Positions 24,539 to 35,324 of a stretch of 64,000 nt of DNA are shown here, one piece after another. This stretch comes from Luzula sylvatica (taxonomy: Eukaryota; Streptophyta; Magnoliopsida; Poales; Juncaceae): NCBI GenBank assembly GCA_946800325.1, contig OX326957.1:61339070-61403069 (forward strand), written 5' to 3'. Every line of letters begins with the position of its first letter. Position 1 is the stretch's first letter. Both the position numbers and the translations under genes were made by a program. The notes under the pieces are model-generated. The model worked only from the letters and a program-made list of their open reading frames with translations. It was not told the origin of the DNA and ran no database searches.

Positions 24539-25702
24539 ATATAAATACTTCTCAAAATACTTGTCCCGGTTTTTCGAAATCAAAATCACTTACCTTCATA
24601 CATAATCATATACACACAAATATTTTTATCCGGGGTGAGGGCGCTAATAACTCTCGACTGAAGTGCCAATCCGTGCTAATAGAAAATCACATTTGGACTG
24701 GAACATAACAAAAGGGGAACACATCCACCCGACGACTGGATATCCTTGCGCCACCGCCAAACCCCTAATGGGTCAGGACTTTGCACTACATCAAGTTAGC
24801 TACACTTTCCCTCAATAGAGTCTCCCGAAGACCCTCTCTAAAATCGCAACCCCCCCTCTTACGTTTTAGACAAATTCAAATCATACATATATAGAGTCTC
24901 TTGGAGACCCTCTTTTAAATCGTAAGCCCGGCTTACGTTTTATCCAAATAAAATTCTACATATATATAGATGATCAAATCTACATAATATACATTTTGTT
25001 GAGTTAACACATTTTTTAAAACAAAAACCCTAGACTATCATGTAATGTCTAGAAATGCTAGAAATACCAATCTTAATAAGAAGAAAGTGAGAGTTGCACT
25101 CACCTAATGAAAAGAACTCGATAAACAAGAGGTTAATCGAAATTGCGCAGAAAATTGAGTAAAAATGAAGCAACTCGAAATTCCAAAGAAATCACCTTTT
25201 TGACCTTGCCCACTAGCACAACTCAACCTCCTGAAAATTATGACGCTTTTCGTTTTGCAAAATTTCCTCTTTTCTTGCTTTTTTCTATTTTTCTCTCTTC
25301 TTTTACTTGGGGTTTCATTAATGTTTTTTGTTCCGTGGATGAAGAGAAGATGGGCTTATCTACTGGCAGACTAAGAAGTTAGTGGAATTGCACTTTTCAT
25401 ACATAACCCTCTTCTTACATGTTTGCAAACTATTTTATTTACCTCTATATGTGGTTTATTTTGCAAACTCTATTTTTACTATTATTAATGGTTTGGTCAT
25501 TTTGCAAATAAGACCCAATAATATATTTAATTAAATAATCCATTAAAATGATATTACGATTATACCCTTTTGAAAACTTTGACGTATAAGAACTCGGTTT
25601 TGACCGTGGGAAGAGTTATATATTTAATATTGGTCTTATATTCTGAAATTTTAGGAATAATAATCTACAAATATCAAAATCCTATTTTTGATATTTGTTA
25701 CA

Positions 25703-25900
25703 CGTGACTGTTCAGAACCGTGTTTACTCCATGGCATCCCCGCAACCCCGGTTCCGTTTGAACGGGGGAGCCTTCCGTTTGAACGGAATGTGGACTAGGG
25801 AACCTGAAACTCTGATTTTTTGCACTTTTTGCCGTTTCTTCCGTTTTCGATCGTTTCCAAAGCGACCAATCACGAAACTCTTTCACGACCACTCCTAGAT
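25703..25900. other. Unassigned segment with TCCGT-N4-ACGGA palindromes
   Basis: Contains TTCCGTTTGAACGGGG near 25752 and the perfect palindrome TTCCGTTTGAACGGAA at 25773-25788. Probably the end of an LTR. No gene seen. Confidence 0.4.
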
Positions 25901-26367
25901 TGATAAGAGGAAAATAAAGCACCTTTTTGATATCTAATTTGGGGATTTTAGCCCTTTTGAATCACAACTTTATATATATAATTGTTCATATTTGAGATAG
26001 CAAGAATATTTCTTCACTAAGTGTGTTTTATTGATAATTTTAGGTTTTTGGGCGAAAGTTTTTGGCATTCCAACAGTGTAGTTGTCTTCCTCTCCTCGCG
26101 CCGATAAAATCGATATATTATACTGTCCATTTCGGTACACGTATGAAGAAGGAGGCAAGAAATCTACCACACAAAAGTCTACACCAAATTCTATACGAAA
26201 ACCACTCACACTTTAACCACCATTCAGCCCACCTACCTCATCTACAATTACCAAACTACCCTCAATCCTCTCAACAATCTCTAGACCAATGGGAAGGCTC
26301 CTAATGCACTATAAATATACCCCAAAGGCCCTTCGGGCAGGATTACATTCTCTTCACCATTTTTCTG

Positions 26368-26418
<51 letters not shown>

Positions 26419-27090
26419 TTAAGCAAGTCCAAGAACTTTCAAGAACACACAAGAATTGCAAATACGAACGATAATTCCCAGGATTGATCAACGAGTAGAA
26501 GCTTTCTTCATTCGGTGGATCGATCTACACTTCAACGAAGATCGAGTTGTGAGGTTTAGGATAGGAGCTTTCTTCGTCCGAATCCGCGCGAGCAAGGAGT
26601 CGAGCTTACTCTAATCGATTGGGAGCTTTCTTCCAATTGGTTCCTTGCAAATCTCAAGTTCACGTAACCGGTTTGGAGATTTCTTCGATCGGCGAGCGAA
26701 TCGGTACAAAAGGAACACGTTGTGCGAGGTGACTAGCTTTCTACGCATCTCAACCAACGAGGAAGGCATTTACGACGAGACTCGAAGCTTTCTTCATCTC
26801 TCTAGGTGTTTTCTTTCCTTTCTTTAAATTCTTGTAGTATAAACTGAATTGGACTTGTGTAAAGAGTGTGAATCTTTGCTTGTTTGTGTGAATGAATGTT
26901 TCTTGTTTGAATTGAATCTTTGCTCTTTCACTTGCATTTCAGCCCTTAATTAACTCGTTTTGATTAAGTTTCTGCCTATTAAAAAGTTTCTGCCTATTAA
27001 AATTGTTTCTTTATGCATCCAACTTGATTTCTAGTTTCGGGAACTTTTTGAATCGTTGAATTTCATGAAATATTTGAATTGATATGAGTT
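25901..27090 (+). mobile_element. LTR-like repeat G with promoter
   Basis: Starts TGATAAGAGGAAAA. CCAAT (about 26287) and CTATAAATA (about 26308) form a clear promoter, followed by a (TC)n tract and a leader with repeated GGAGCTTTCTTC units. Its first 430 bases match 29008-29480 closely, and the end (27010-27087) matches 30013-30073. The middle is strongly diverged. Confidence 0.6.
26371..26414. repeat. (TC)22 microsatellite
   Basis: Uninterrupted TC run about 60 bases downstream of the LTR-like TATA box. Confidence 0.95.
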
Positions 27091-27591
27091 TTTGAAAATT
27101 GTAACTTAAATTGAAAACCTGCTGTTTCCAGGGACTGTTTTTTCAGAGACCTGATTGTAATTCGTTAATAACTTTTTATTCCGTTGTCCAAATTGTTTGA
27201 AATTTTAGGATAAATTTGATAATATTCAGACCTATCTCTGCACAAATTTTCATTAATTTTGGAAACTTCGAAATAATTATTTTGATTCATTCTTCGGCGC
27301 ATATACTCCTCGTGGAACGAACTTCTATATTTCCACTATACACATATATTTCCAACTTGTTGATTGAATTGGTTTTCACATGCAACGATATCTCAAATTA
27401 AAAGTGATTGAAAACCCGTTCATCATAGATACTCTCAATCATCACAATATTGATCTCTAGTAGTTCCACATGTGATTTTAATCAAAAACTAATTTCTAAA
27501 TATCTAAATTCATGCAAACTTGCGTGTAACAATTATACGATGCGCATAACACTTATACGCATGCAATTCGACACTCGAATCGATGGTGGTT
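27091..27591. other. Unassigned sequence between LTR-like repeats
   Basis: AT-rich and non-coding. The right part (27430-27591) is probably the untranslated internal leader of the minus-strand element whose primer site follows. Confidence 0.4.
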
Positions 27592-27603
27592 GCTCTGATA
27601 CCA
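27592..27603 (-). other. Initiator-Met tRNA primer-binding site
   Basis: GCTCTGATACCA on the plus strand is the exact complement of the TGGTATCAGAGC primer site. It lies one base from the LTR edge (TGTTTGG at 27605). Confidence 0.75.
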
Positions 27604-27604
27604 C

Positions 27605-28348
27605 TGTTTGGTAATCACCGGCCCCGCGCCCCGCATAGCGGATGAGGAACGTGGTGCCTTTCCCTAATTTCGAGGACCAGACCATCGATCCGAGCGTACG
27701 ACTCATGGAAGAATTGACATGCAACCATACCGCACCAAATTGGTAGTGGACGAAGGGTTGAAGCGCTTCTTCCTTCTTCTTCTCCAATGTGCTTTCCACT
27801 CCGACAACGCGTGCATCCCATTCCCACATGACTCGACACCGTTGTGTTCTGCTTTCCGTCTCTCGTGCGTCTTTCTTGTCTCGACTCCGTCAGACTCGTT
27901 CTCCTCCTCGTGGGTACACCGAAACGGTTTCGGTCAAAACCCTAATCTTCATTTTGATCACAAACGAGAACCAAAATCATGGTTCCTCTATTCGTATCCA
28001 TCGTGAATTGTGGTCTATCGGTTACAGACGTGCATGTCTAGATGACACGTGTGTAAAGTTGCTTAATCTTGATTCGGTAATCTCTCTAATGGAAAAAAAC
28101 AATTTTTCTCATTTTCTCTCTTTCTATCTTTCATGTTCACATTCTTTCAAAAATAAGTGTTTGAATGAATCTGGACATAACTTACATTGATTGGTCTAAA
28201 TAGGAGAGAGAGAGAACATCATATATATAGGATATAGGATAAGGATGGCCCAAGGGACACAAACTAATCAATACATAATATAGCACACCTTCTGTTCGAA
28301 CGGACAGGAGCTCGGTTCGACCGTTCAAACGGAACCTTCACTATGACA
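27605..28348 (-). mobile_element. LTR J1 (about 744 bp)
   Basis: On the minus strand it runs from TGTCATAG to CCAAACA and is followed by the primer-binding site. A TATA-rich candidate lies at 28218-28232, with TCTGTTCGAACGGACA (28291-28306) and related palindromes upstream. It shares a patchy homology with J2 (ACGACTCGACACCG block, GAAGGGTTGA block). Confidence 0.6.
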
Positions 28349-28353
28349 GTTCT

Positions 28354-29005
28354 TGTTGGGTATCGGCGCCGCTACCGAACCCCGCACGGCGGAATGAGGG
28401 GCCCGGTCTGTGTCGATCCCGAGGACCACGTCGCCGACACGAGAGTACAAATCCTAAATGTAACTACTACTATAACAATGATAGAGCGTCATACCACGTG
28501 AAATTGATCACGGAGAAGGGTTGACGTATTCGTAGTTGCTTCCTTTTTGCTGCTCCATTCCTCGGTAACATGTGCGTCCCACGCCCACACGATTCGACAC
28601 CGTCGATGAAGCGCCGATTTTTCGTATACAACCGGATTGCTTCCGATTTGTCCTCGACCTTGCTCTCGTTTGATCACAACGAAAGATCTCAGTTGAGATC
28701 TCTCTACCCATATCCACCGCGAGATTCGTCTCTCAATTATGCGCAATTCTCCTAGCAAATTTCCGTAAACTTGCTTGATTTCTCTCTTAATCTTTAATGG
28801 AGTTTTCTCTCTTTTTACTTGTCTCATAAGTTCTTTTCTCAATTTTGTCTTAGAGAAGAAGAAGGAAGATCACACATATCTTATAATAAAACCACAATTA
28901 ATTAGAGGATTAATGAGTATCAAATAAAACTGCCAACATGATCCGTCATGACGGACGTATCACATCTACTGATACATCCATTTTTATTCTTCTCTGTCGT
29001 GATGG
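28354..29005 (-). mobile_element. LTR-like J2, diverged relative of J1
   Basis: Minus-strand end CGATACCCAACA. Colinear short blocks are shared with J1. The perfect palindrome TCCGTCATGACGGA lies at 28942-28955, with a degenerate one at 28995-29008. The distal end is not precisely defined. Confidence 0.45.
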
Positions 29006-29007
29006 AC

Positions 29008-30073
29008 TGATAAGAGGAAAATTAAGCACATTTTTAGTATATAATTTGGGGATTTTAGCTCTTTCAAATGACAACTTTGTGTATATAATTGTTCATATTT
29101 AAGATTGCAAGAATATTTCTTCACCAAGTGTGTTTCATTGATAATTTCAGATTTTTGGGCGAAAGTTTTTTGGCATTCCAACAGTGTAGTTGTCTTCCTC
29201 TCCTCGCGCCGATAAAATCGATATATTATACTGTCCATTTCGGTGCACGTATGAAGAAGGAGGCAAGAAATCTACCACACAAAAGTCTACACCAAATTCT
29301 ATACGAAAACCACTCACACTATAACCACCATTCAGCCCACCTTCCTCACCTACAATTACCAAACTACCCTCAATCCTCTCAACCATCTCTTGACCAATGG
29401 GAAGGCTCCAAATACACTATAAATAGACCCCAAGGGCCCATGGGGCAGGATTCTCTTTTTTTTACTCTCTTTCTTAGCTTCTTCTTCCATCCTCTCTCTC
29501 TCTCTCTCTCTCTAAGCACTTCCAAGAACTTCCAAAGCACAATCAAGAACCTTCAAGATACTTCAAGATCAATCAAGAAAAATCTCTCGAGGACTAGTCG
29601 AGACAAGAGAGCTCATCCCTTCGACGAATCCTTCTCATCCTTCGAAGATCGGGCCGTGACAAGGAGCTATTCCCTGCGGTGGATTTGAGAAGAAGTGCCG
29701 TGACTCGATCCGAGTTTCTTCGAAGTGATTGCGATCCGTGACTCGGAGCTTCATCCTTTCGGTACAATCGATCACTCTCGAGACAAGGAGCAAGGATCTT
29801 TCGGTGCGAGGCAAGGAGAAAAGGAGCTTCATTTCGAGGCTTTCTCAATTAGGTGTACTCCTTTTTAATTACTTGATTAATTGTTGTTTGATTGGATTTT
29901 GTTGTGTAAAGAATGAATCTTTGTTTGAATCCTTGCTTATGATTGTTTACTTTCTGTATATTCTAAATATGGAAAGTTAAAATTGTTTCTTTCATTGCGT
30001 AGATCTTGATTTCTAGTTTCGGGAACTTTTTGAATCGTTGAATTTCATGAAATATTCGAATTGATATGAGTCT
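29008..30073 (+). mobile_element. LTR-like repeat H with promoter
   Basis: Starts TGATAAGAGGAAAATTAAG. CCAAT (about 29395) and CTATAAATAG (about 29418) are followed by a (TC)n tract (29492-29513). The promoter half is nearly identical to repeat G. The leader half is a different sequence with similar style (GGAGCTTCATC, TTCGGTGCGAGG). The end matches G again. Confidence 0.6.
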
Positions 30074-30806
30074 TTACTCACAGATTGGCTTCCATATTAT
30101 TACCATAGGTCCGTCATGACGGACCAAGTTGTGCGTCATGACGGACTATGTAATATATGTCAGTTTTGCATAATCCCATTATGCATCCAACCATTTCGAC
30201 GAACGCGTACGTTCATCTATCCTCATGTGTACAATATTCTAGTTGATCTATAACTGTATTTCCTTCCTGTGTATAATCCTATTATACTCTGATTCGTGTA
30301 CTTCCGTTTGAACAGATGAAATGTTCCATTCGAACGGAACAACCCCTGGAATCTACTTGTGTATAATATTATTACACACTTAATTATTCCCATGAACGCG
30401 TACGTTTGTTTATCCTTATATGTACAATTTTACTGTTGATCCAAAACTGTATTTCCTTCAGAAAGGATTTCGGGTGAGGCTAGGGCATGCCGAGAGGGAA
30501 AGAGAGGTAGAAGAAAGGAGAACGTGAAGATTCGAATTGATCGCCACGTTGATAGTACAAGATGGCGATTCTCCTTTGAGACGAGCACAGTGGGTATGAG
30601 TAGAGGTTTCGAAGTTTCGAAGCTAGACGTGATCAACTCGAACCGCCATGAGTTTTCGTCGTCAACGAATCAAGCGTGATTCGGAGGTAATAAACACAAA
30701 ATCTTCTTTACATGTTTGATTTGTTTGCACGGATCCTTGTGGTCAAGTCCCCCGGACTAAATTTGTTTTGCTATTTCCGTTGCGTTTCTTACCGCGGGAC
30801 CCAACA
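30074..30806 (+). mobile_element. LTR-like K1 ending GGACCCAACA
   Basis: The left part has TCCGTCATGACGGA (30110-30123), TGCGTCATGACGGA (30132-30145), two more palindromes near 30303 and 30334, and a direct repeat of about 75 bases (30184-30267 and 30383-30459). The right part (30470-30690) is related to 45300-45470. It ends in CCAACA like J2. No primer site is visible next to it. Confidence 0.4.
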
Positions 30807-31791
30807 TATTCTCATGTGGCGGTCAATCCAGTACGTAATCTCTATTAGATACATATGTTTCAAACTTGATAACCGGTATCCATGATTAATAAAACGTAAC
30901 CATCAGTTTGCAAACATATTAGTATGAGTACACAACTTTCCAAGGAAAGTATGTTTGTCTCCACAAGCATCTCATGTATTACAAGGGACTCCATTTCGAA
31001 TGACATATTCTTTGATTCATAGTTTGGTTATCCAAAGTCACGTATTTTGATGATATGATTAAGATTGTCATTCAAGATTTTATTTCATGATTAAAATCAA
31101 AACTAATACAACTAACAACAATAAAGATAAGAAGTTTGCACTGAATAAATAATGTTGCATTACACAATCATTCGTAACTATTACATATGCATTATGCACT
31201 ACACTTTCAAAAATAATCATGACATAAATCGACTGTGAAATCAAGAAATTCCCTGAAATTTGTTTGAGAAACTAAGAAAAACTTGAGAAACCAGTTTTAA
31301 ATGTGTGTAACAAATTGTGAAAAAACAGTTTAAATCGACAAACAAATCAAGATGAGAACCAAATCGTGAGAAAGAGGAAACAAATCGAGGAAATAAGGAA
31401 GAAAATTTGTGAGAAAATCTACTGAAAGGAGGAAACAAATCAAAGAGAAATCCCAAGGAATCGGAAAGACAAATTGAAGAGAAACAATTCTTGGAAAAAT
31501 TCTTGAAAAAATTCTTGAAATTTTTTTTGGCCATTTTTATACAAATCCGGTCCATCACTTAATCCAACCCATTTATTTTAATCGGACCCGGGTGAACCGG
31601 CCGGTCCGGTCTGGTTTTTAGAACAGGGATCACTGATCCCAATACTTCCTTTTTCAATTCGACATGACACTACCTGCTCAAGCAAACCCTTATAAAATCT
31701 TCCATAAACTAAGCATGCCATTATTCTTATGCAATAAATAAATGTACAAAGTCAACTTAAATATATCTTCCTGAGGCCATTTACTGTGCCC
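30807..31791. other. Unassigned AT- and purine-rich sequence
   Basis: Purine-rich GAGAAA tract at 31220-31540, then a GC-rich CCGGGTGAACCGGCCGGTCCGG string near 31585 that may be a degraded transposon end. No gene seen. Confidence 0.4.
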
Positions 31792-31793
31792 CC

Positions 31794-32060
31794 CTTTCCC
31801 CAATGTTCACGATATGGAGGGCTAATTGAAATCTCTCAAAATTGTATCCGGTGAATCGTATTAATCGTTAATTGAAATTATTAATTATGTTGATGACTAA
31901 TACAATTGTATTACGTGTTAATTACATTTGAATTAACCGTTAATTCAAAACACAATTAACCGTCAATTGAAATGAGGAATACGAATTGGAGATGAATATT
32001 AATATCATACCCCACTATTCATCATATCGTGAATAGTGGGGGGGAATCTCATGGGCACAG
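31794..32060. mobile_element. MITE, TA target duplication (267 bp)
   Basis: Imperfect terminal inverted repeats begin CTGTGCCC and end GGGCACAG, and both arms contain a T(A/G)TTCACGATAT block. TA dinucleotides flank both ends (31792-31793, 32061-32062). TA duplication points to the mariner/Stowaway type. The interior is rich in TTAATTGAA inverted units. Confidence 0.65.
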
Positions 32061-32062
32061 TA

Positions 32063-33000
32063 TAATTTCCCTATCTTCTATATCAATTTACTAATAGTAC
32101 TAAATTACAGAACCAATATTTGACCTAATGGAAAATAAAAAGCTGTTGAAGTTGAATCAAGTAACAACGTGTCTAAATAGGGGGCGTTTGAGAACACAAA
32201 GGTCACAACTAAAGAAGAAGTGCTTCAGTCACTACAAGGCTTCATCAATGCACTTCATACTTTCATTACTTTGGCTCTATACGTGCATTGTGCACGTTCC
32301 ATTTTTTTTATTGTCCCAACTACCAATTTAGTTAACCGACTATATTATTGTTGTGTTCAATTTGACATTGATACAAGTTACAGAAGTTAATGGTTAATTT
32401 CTTCAATTGTACTACATTTATCAATTTTAGGGAGATATTTATTTTCGAAGGGAGAAAATTATTCTTTGAGCAAAGAATTACTTGCTGTTGCATACTTGGA
32501 GAAAGGTGATAGTGATGGCGATGAATTAAAACATACAGACTTTACATATTCCTCAAGCTATTAATATTACTTGCTTAATGTTTTCTCTTATAATTTGTTA
32601 GCTTGGCATTGTTGACATTGTTGTAAATGGCAGGGGCTAGGGCTATAATATATCAGATATTATATAGATTCTAAACAAGGCTATCAGATACTCTCAAGGA
32701 ACAAGATTTATCAGAATCTATTTACAAATTATTTTTAGAAATACTTCAAATATTTGTTTTTCTATAAATAAATAACATATATTTTTCTCTGTAGCATATG
32801 GCTGTGAACAAATCACATACTAAAATCAACAAAGGAAAATAAAAAGAGAAAACTTCAACTCACAATTAGCAATCCTGCAAATCCTAAACCCGAAAACTAG
32901 TATTCGTAGCACCAGAAAAGAAAAAAAGAAAAAAAAGAGGAAAAAATAAGAAGTTATTAGTTCATCCTAGACCGATAATAAAACGGTCAGAATTAATCCG
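32063..33000. other. Intergenic, 3' side of the DUF868 gene
   Basis: AT-rich. A short frame at 32128-32331 has no family signature. The part nearest 33000 is probably 3'UTR of the minus-strand gene. Confidence 0.5.
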
Positions 33001-33888
33001 TCAATGTCGTACTTTCGACAGCTGCACTGTAAAACAGAAAGAATTCCGCACGGTATCCTCTTCCTCCAATATCTTCCACAGACATTTCTCTTTTGCGCTT
33101 CGCGACAAGAACATGAACGTGGCGCGTCCAGTTCCTTGTGCCCCATAGTCACTTGCCATCCATCCATGCAAATCCCACATCATGTCAACTGGCAACAAAT
33201 GATCAGCATCTGACAATAAATATATCGTCTTATTACCTCGGAAATTCCACTTCAAGTTTTCAACCTGCACCACACAATTGCCATCTACACTCACCGAAAA
33301 CTTCTGTTTTGCTTCTTCGCAATTAATGCTAATTTTGTGTTCCTTTTCTGTAGGATGAAACCTGGCTTTGGTGGTGTAAGTGGTACCGCCTCGAACTTGT
33401 TCCTTCCGGCTAACCAAATGTGTCTCTGCCACTGTGCTGCTGTGCTGATCGGTCTTTTTTAAATTATCCTTATTCACGTCTCCTACGAGAATAACAACCT
33501 CGGTTTCGACATACATGACCACGTGGAAACCGCTTACCGGCTCAGGCCACCCCTTCTCATACTTGGCTTGAGAGACATCCCAATAAAGATCAACCGCACA
33601 TGATCCTGAAGTAAATGTTCGATTTCCTTTGCTTATGTGCGAGAGTTGAAAAGACATGGCCTTGGCATCCTTCTTTCCTTGTGAAATGATACACGATACA
33701 TCATCGACGTGCACGGCCAGTGTGGGCCCGTCATGATTTTTCGACCAAGTGAGACTGATAAGAACTTCTTTCTTAGAGGCGAGGCACGAGTGATAGACGG
33801 ATGTAATGGCGCAAGTTGTACTGTTCAATTTGGTATTCGGCGCGACACGCACGGCATGATTGCTGAAGCAAGAGGCCAAGTCCTTCAT
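33001..33888 (-). CDS. DUF868 family protein, single exon
   Basis: The 295-residue frame begins MKDLASCFSNHAVRV, which matches the usual DUF868 start (short Asp/aromatic motif followed by SCF). An in-frame ATG at 33930 would add 14 residues but is less likely the start. Landmarks in order: VYHSCLASKKEVLISLTWSK, the acidic AVDLYWDVSQAKYEKG, PEPVSGFHVVMYVE and VVILVGDV, a basic middle (RARFHP-type), then CVVQVENLKWNFRGN and a WDLHGWM. These are characteristic of this plant-specific family, whose biochemical role is unknown. There is no signal peptide or membrane segment. The length is normal for the family (about 280-320) and the absence of introns is also typical. It appears intact. Confidence 0.9.
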   Translation of the reverse strand: MKDLASCFSNHAVRVAPNTKLNSTTCAITSVYHSCLASKKEVLISLTWSKNHDGPTLAVHVDDVSCIISQGKKDAKAMSFQLSHISKGNRTFTSGSCAVDLYWDVSQAKYEKGWPEPVSGFHVVMYVETEVVILVGDVNKDNLKKTDQHSSTVAETHLVSRKEQVRGGTTYTTKARFHPTEKEHKISINCEEAKQKFSVSVDGNCVVQVENLKWNFRGNKTIYLLSDADHLLPVDMMWDLHGWMASDYGAQGTGRATFMFLSRSAKEKCLWKILEEEDTVRNSFCFTVQLSKVRH

Positions 33889-34623
33889 GGTTTTCTTTGT
33901 TTGGGGTTGTTTATTTTTTAGGGAAATCATGGTGGATTGAGGGGTATTAGAAGGCAGAGTAGATAAGAGGAGAAGAAGATAAAGAAAGGAAGAAAATCAG
34001 GAGAATTAATTATTAATGGAGGCGAGCGAAGAAAAGAGGAAGGTGTTTGAATGGTTAATAAAAAAGAGGGGAAGGCTGACAGACAGACAACGCAAAGCAG
34101 GAGAATAAATTTCTTGGCTTTGCATTGCCTTTGTTGGCTTGCTCTCTCCTTAATTAATACTAAGTTGCCTCTTATAGTCGATTCTCATTCTACTCGCTGT
34201 GCAATTAATAAATTAATTAATTGATTTTGATTTTGTTTCTATCTTCATCTGGGCACTTATCTCTCATGACAAGTAAATTTTATGATTTGCCAAAGTAAGG
34301 AATATCATTTCCTATTTTTCCTCTACTTTCTTTCATTTCCTTGTAAAAATGCATAAACAGGGATGATATGGATAATTATTAAATTAACCATTGTTCGGAT
34401 AGGGGATGACAATGGACAAAGTGCATCTTAATTCGATTTGTTGGTTCCTTCCTGTGTTCATAATTGTATTTTTGTAGAGATTATTGTCATGTTAGCATAT
34501 CTGGATGCTATCCTGGCATGTACAATATATATAATATAATATAGTTGGTACCCTTTTATTCTAACAAAAAAAGGTTGTTTAGAGCTCTAAATACCAAAAT
34601 GAATTGGTTGGTTAGATGTTGCA
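33889..34623. other. Probable promoter region of the DUF868 gene and intergenic DNA
   Basis: AG-rich leader at 33930-34110 (as plus strand), then AT-rich sequence. No TATA box stands out on the minus strand. Confidence 0.4.
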
Positions 34624-34854
34624 ATGGCGTCTAATGTACAACATGTCCGTATGTTATTTGGAATTTTCACTGTCATATTCATATTTATCATTTTCATGTT
34701 TAATGGCGGTTGGTGCTTGGTCCTTCGGGGATCACAACAATGGATACTCTGTGCTTTTCTTCTCTTATCATTTTCTTCATTCTTTTTTCTTGTGACATTT
34801 TTGTTGGCTGAAGTTGAATCCGCTAAACTTAAGAAAAATGTTGCAATGACATAA
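34624..34854 (+). CDS. Small hydrophobic ORF, 76 residues, hypothetical
   Basis: An ATG-to-stop frame predicting two membrane spans (MLFGIFTVIFIFIIFMF and ILCAFLLLSFSSFFFLVTFLL), a short GGW-containing loop and a charged C-terminus (AEVESAKLKKN). I do not recognise a family. It overlaps the left edge of a MITE at its 3' end, which lowers confidence. It could be a chance T-rich frame or the last piece of a membrane protein. Confidence 0.25.
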   Translation: MASNVQHVRMLFGIFTVIFIFIIFMFNGGWCLVLRGSQQWILCAFLLLSFSSFFFLVTFLLAEVESAKLKKNVAMT

Positions 34855-35030
34855 ATATGATTTAACACTTTAGGAATTAACATATTAATTCATGATTTTA
34901 TATCTTAATTCGATGTTCAATCATAAATTAAAATAATTAAATCATAAATTAAGATGTTAAATCATTTATTTATGTTTTAATTTATAAGGTGTTAAATTAT
35001 ATTCATGTCATCAAATTTTTTGAAAGAGAG
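34830..35030. mobile_element. MITE with TGACAT-AATAT inverted ends, copy 1
   Basis: Approximate ends AATGACATAAATATGATTT and, on the other strand, GATGACATGAATATAATTT. The interior is made of TTAAGATGTTAAATCAT units. Exact ends and target duplication not resolved. Confidence 0.55.
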
Positions 35031-35324
35031 TACTAGAAATGGATTAGCAAATGTATGAATTAGCATATTGGTTTGAAATCATTTATCTTAAAGCAATGTA
35101 TGAGTATTATTAATATAAGTACTGTATTGAATTAGCATATTGGTTTGAAATTGCTATAGTGACAATGAAAATACTATATTAACAACAAAAAAGTACATTA
35201 AGTTATTAACATAAAAACAAGAAATCTATGACGAAGACATTGTACTAATATGTGAACTGATATGGAACTCAAAATAAAAAGTTCAAAAAAATTATGAATA
35301 GTAAATGTATACTCTTTAGAATTT

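Larger units (their letters stand above)
20822..25702 (-). mobile_element. Ty3/gypsy chromovirus remnant (3' LTR truncated)
   Basis: A minus-strand element. Its 5' LTR is 22763-25702 (about 1.75 kb without a nested hAT). A degraded initiator-Met primer site lies at 22744-22755, followed by about 1.1 kb of internal DNA. A purine tract GAGGGGATAA precedes the 3' LTR, of which only 20822-21629 survives. The LTR runs TGTAAC...GTGTGACA. The internal part keeps the integrase/chromodomain C-terminus near 21640-21880. gag, protease and reverse transcriptase are missing, so it is non-autonomous. Confidence 0.75.

Noticed and set aside
26062..26304. Duplicated 80-residue frame in repeats G and H (also 29089-29688)
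   Set aside because: It spans the LTR-like promoter with CCAAT and TATA boxes. Conservation follows the repeat as DNA, and the frame breaks between copies.
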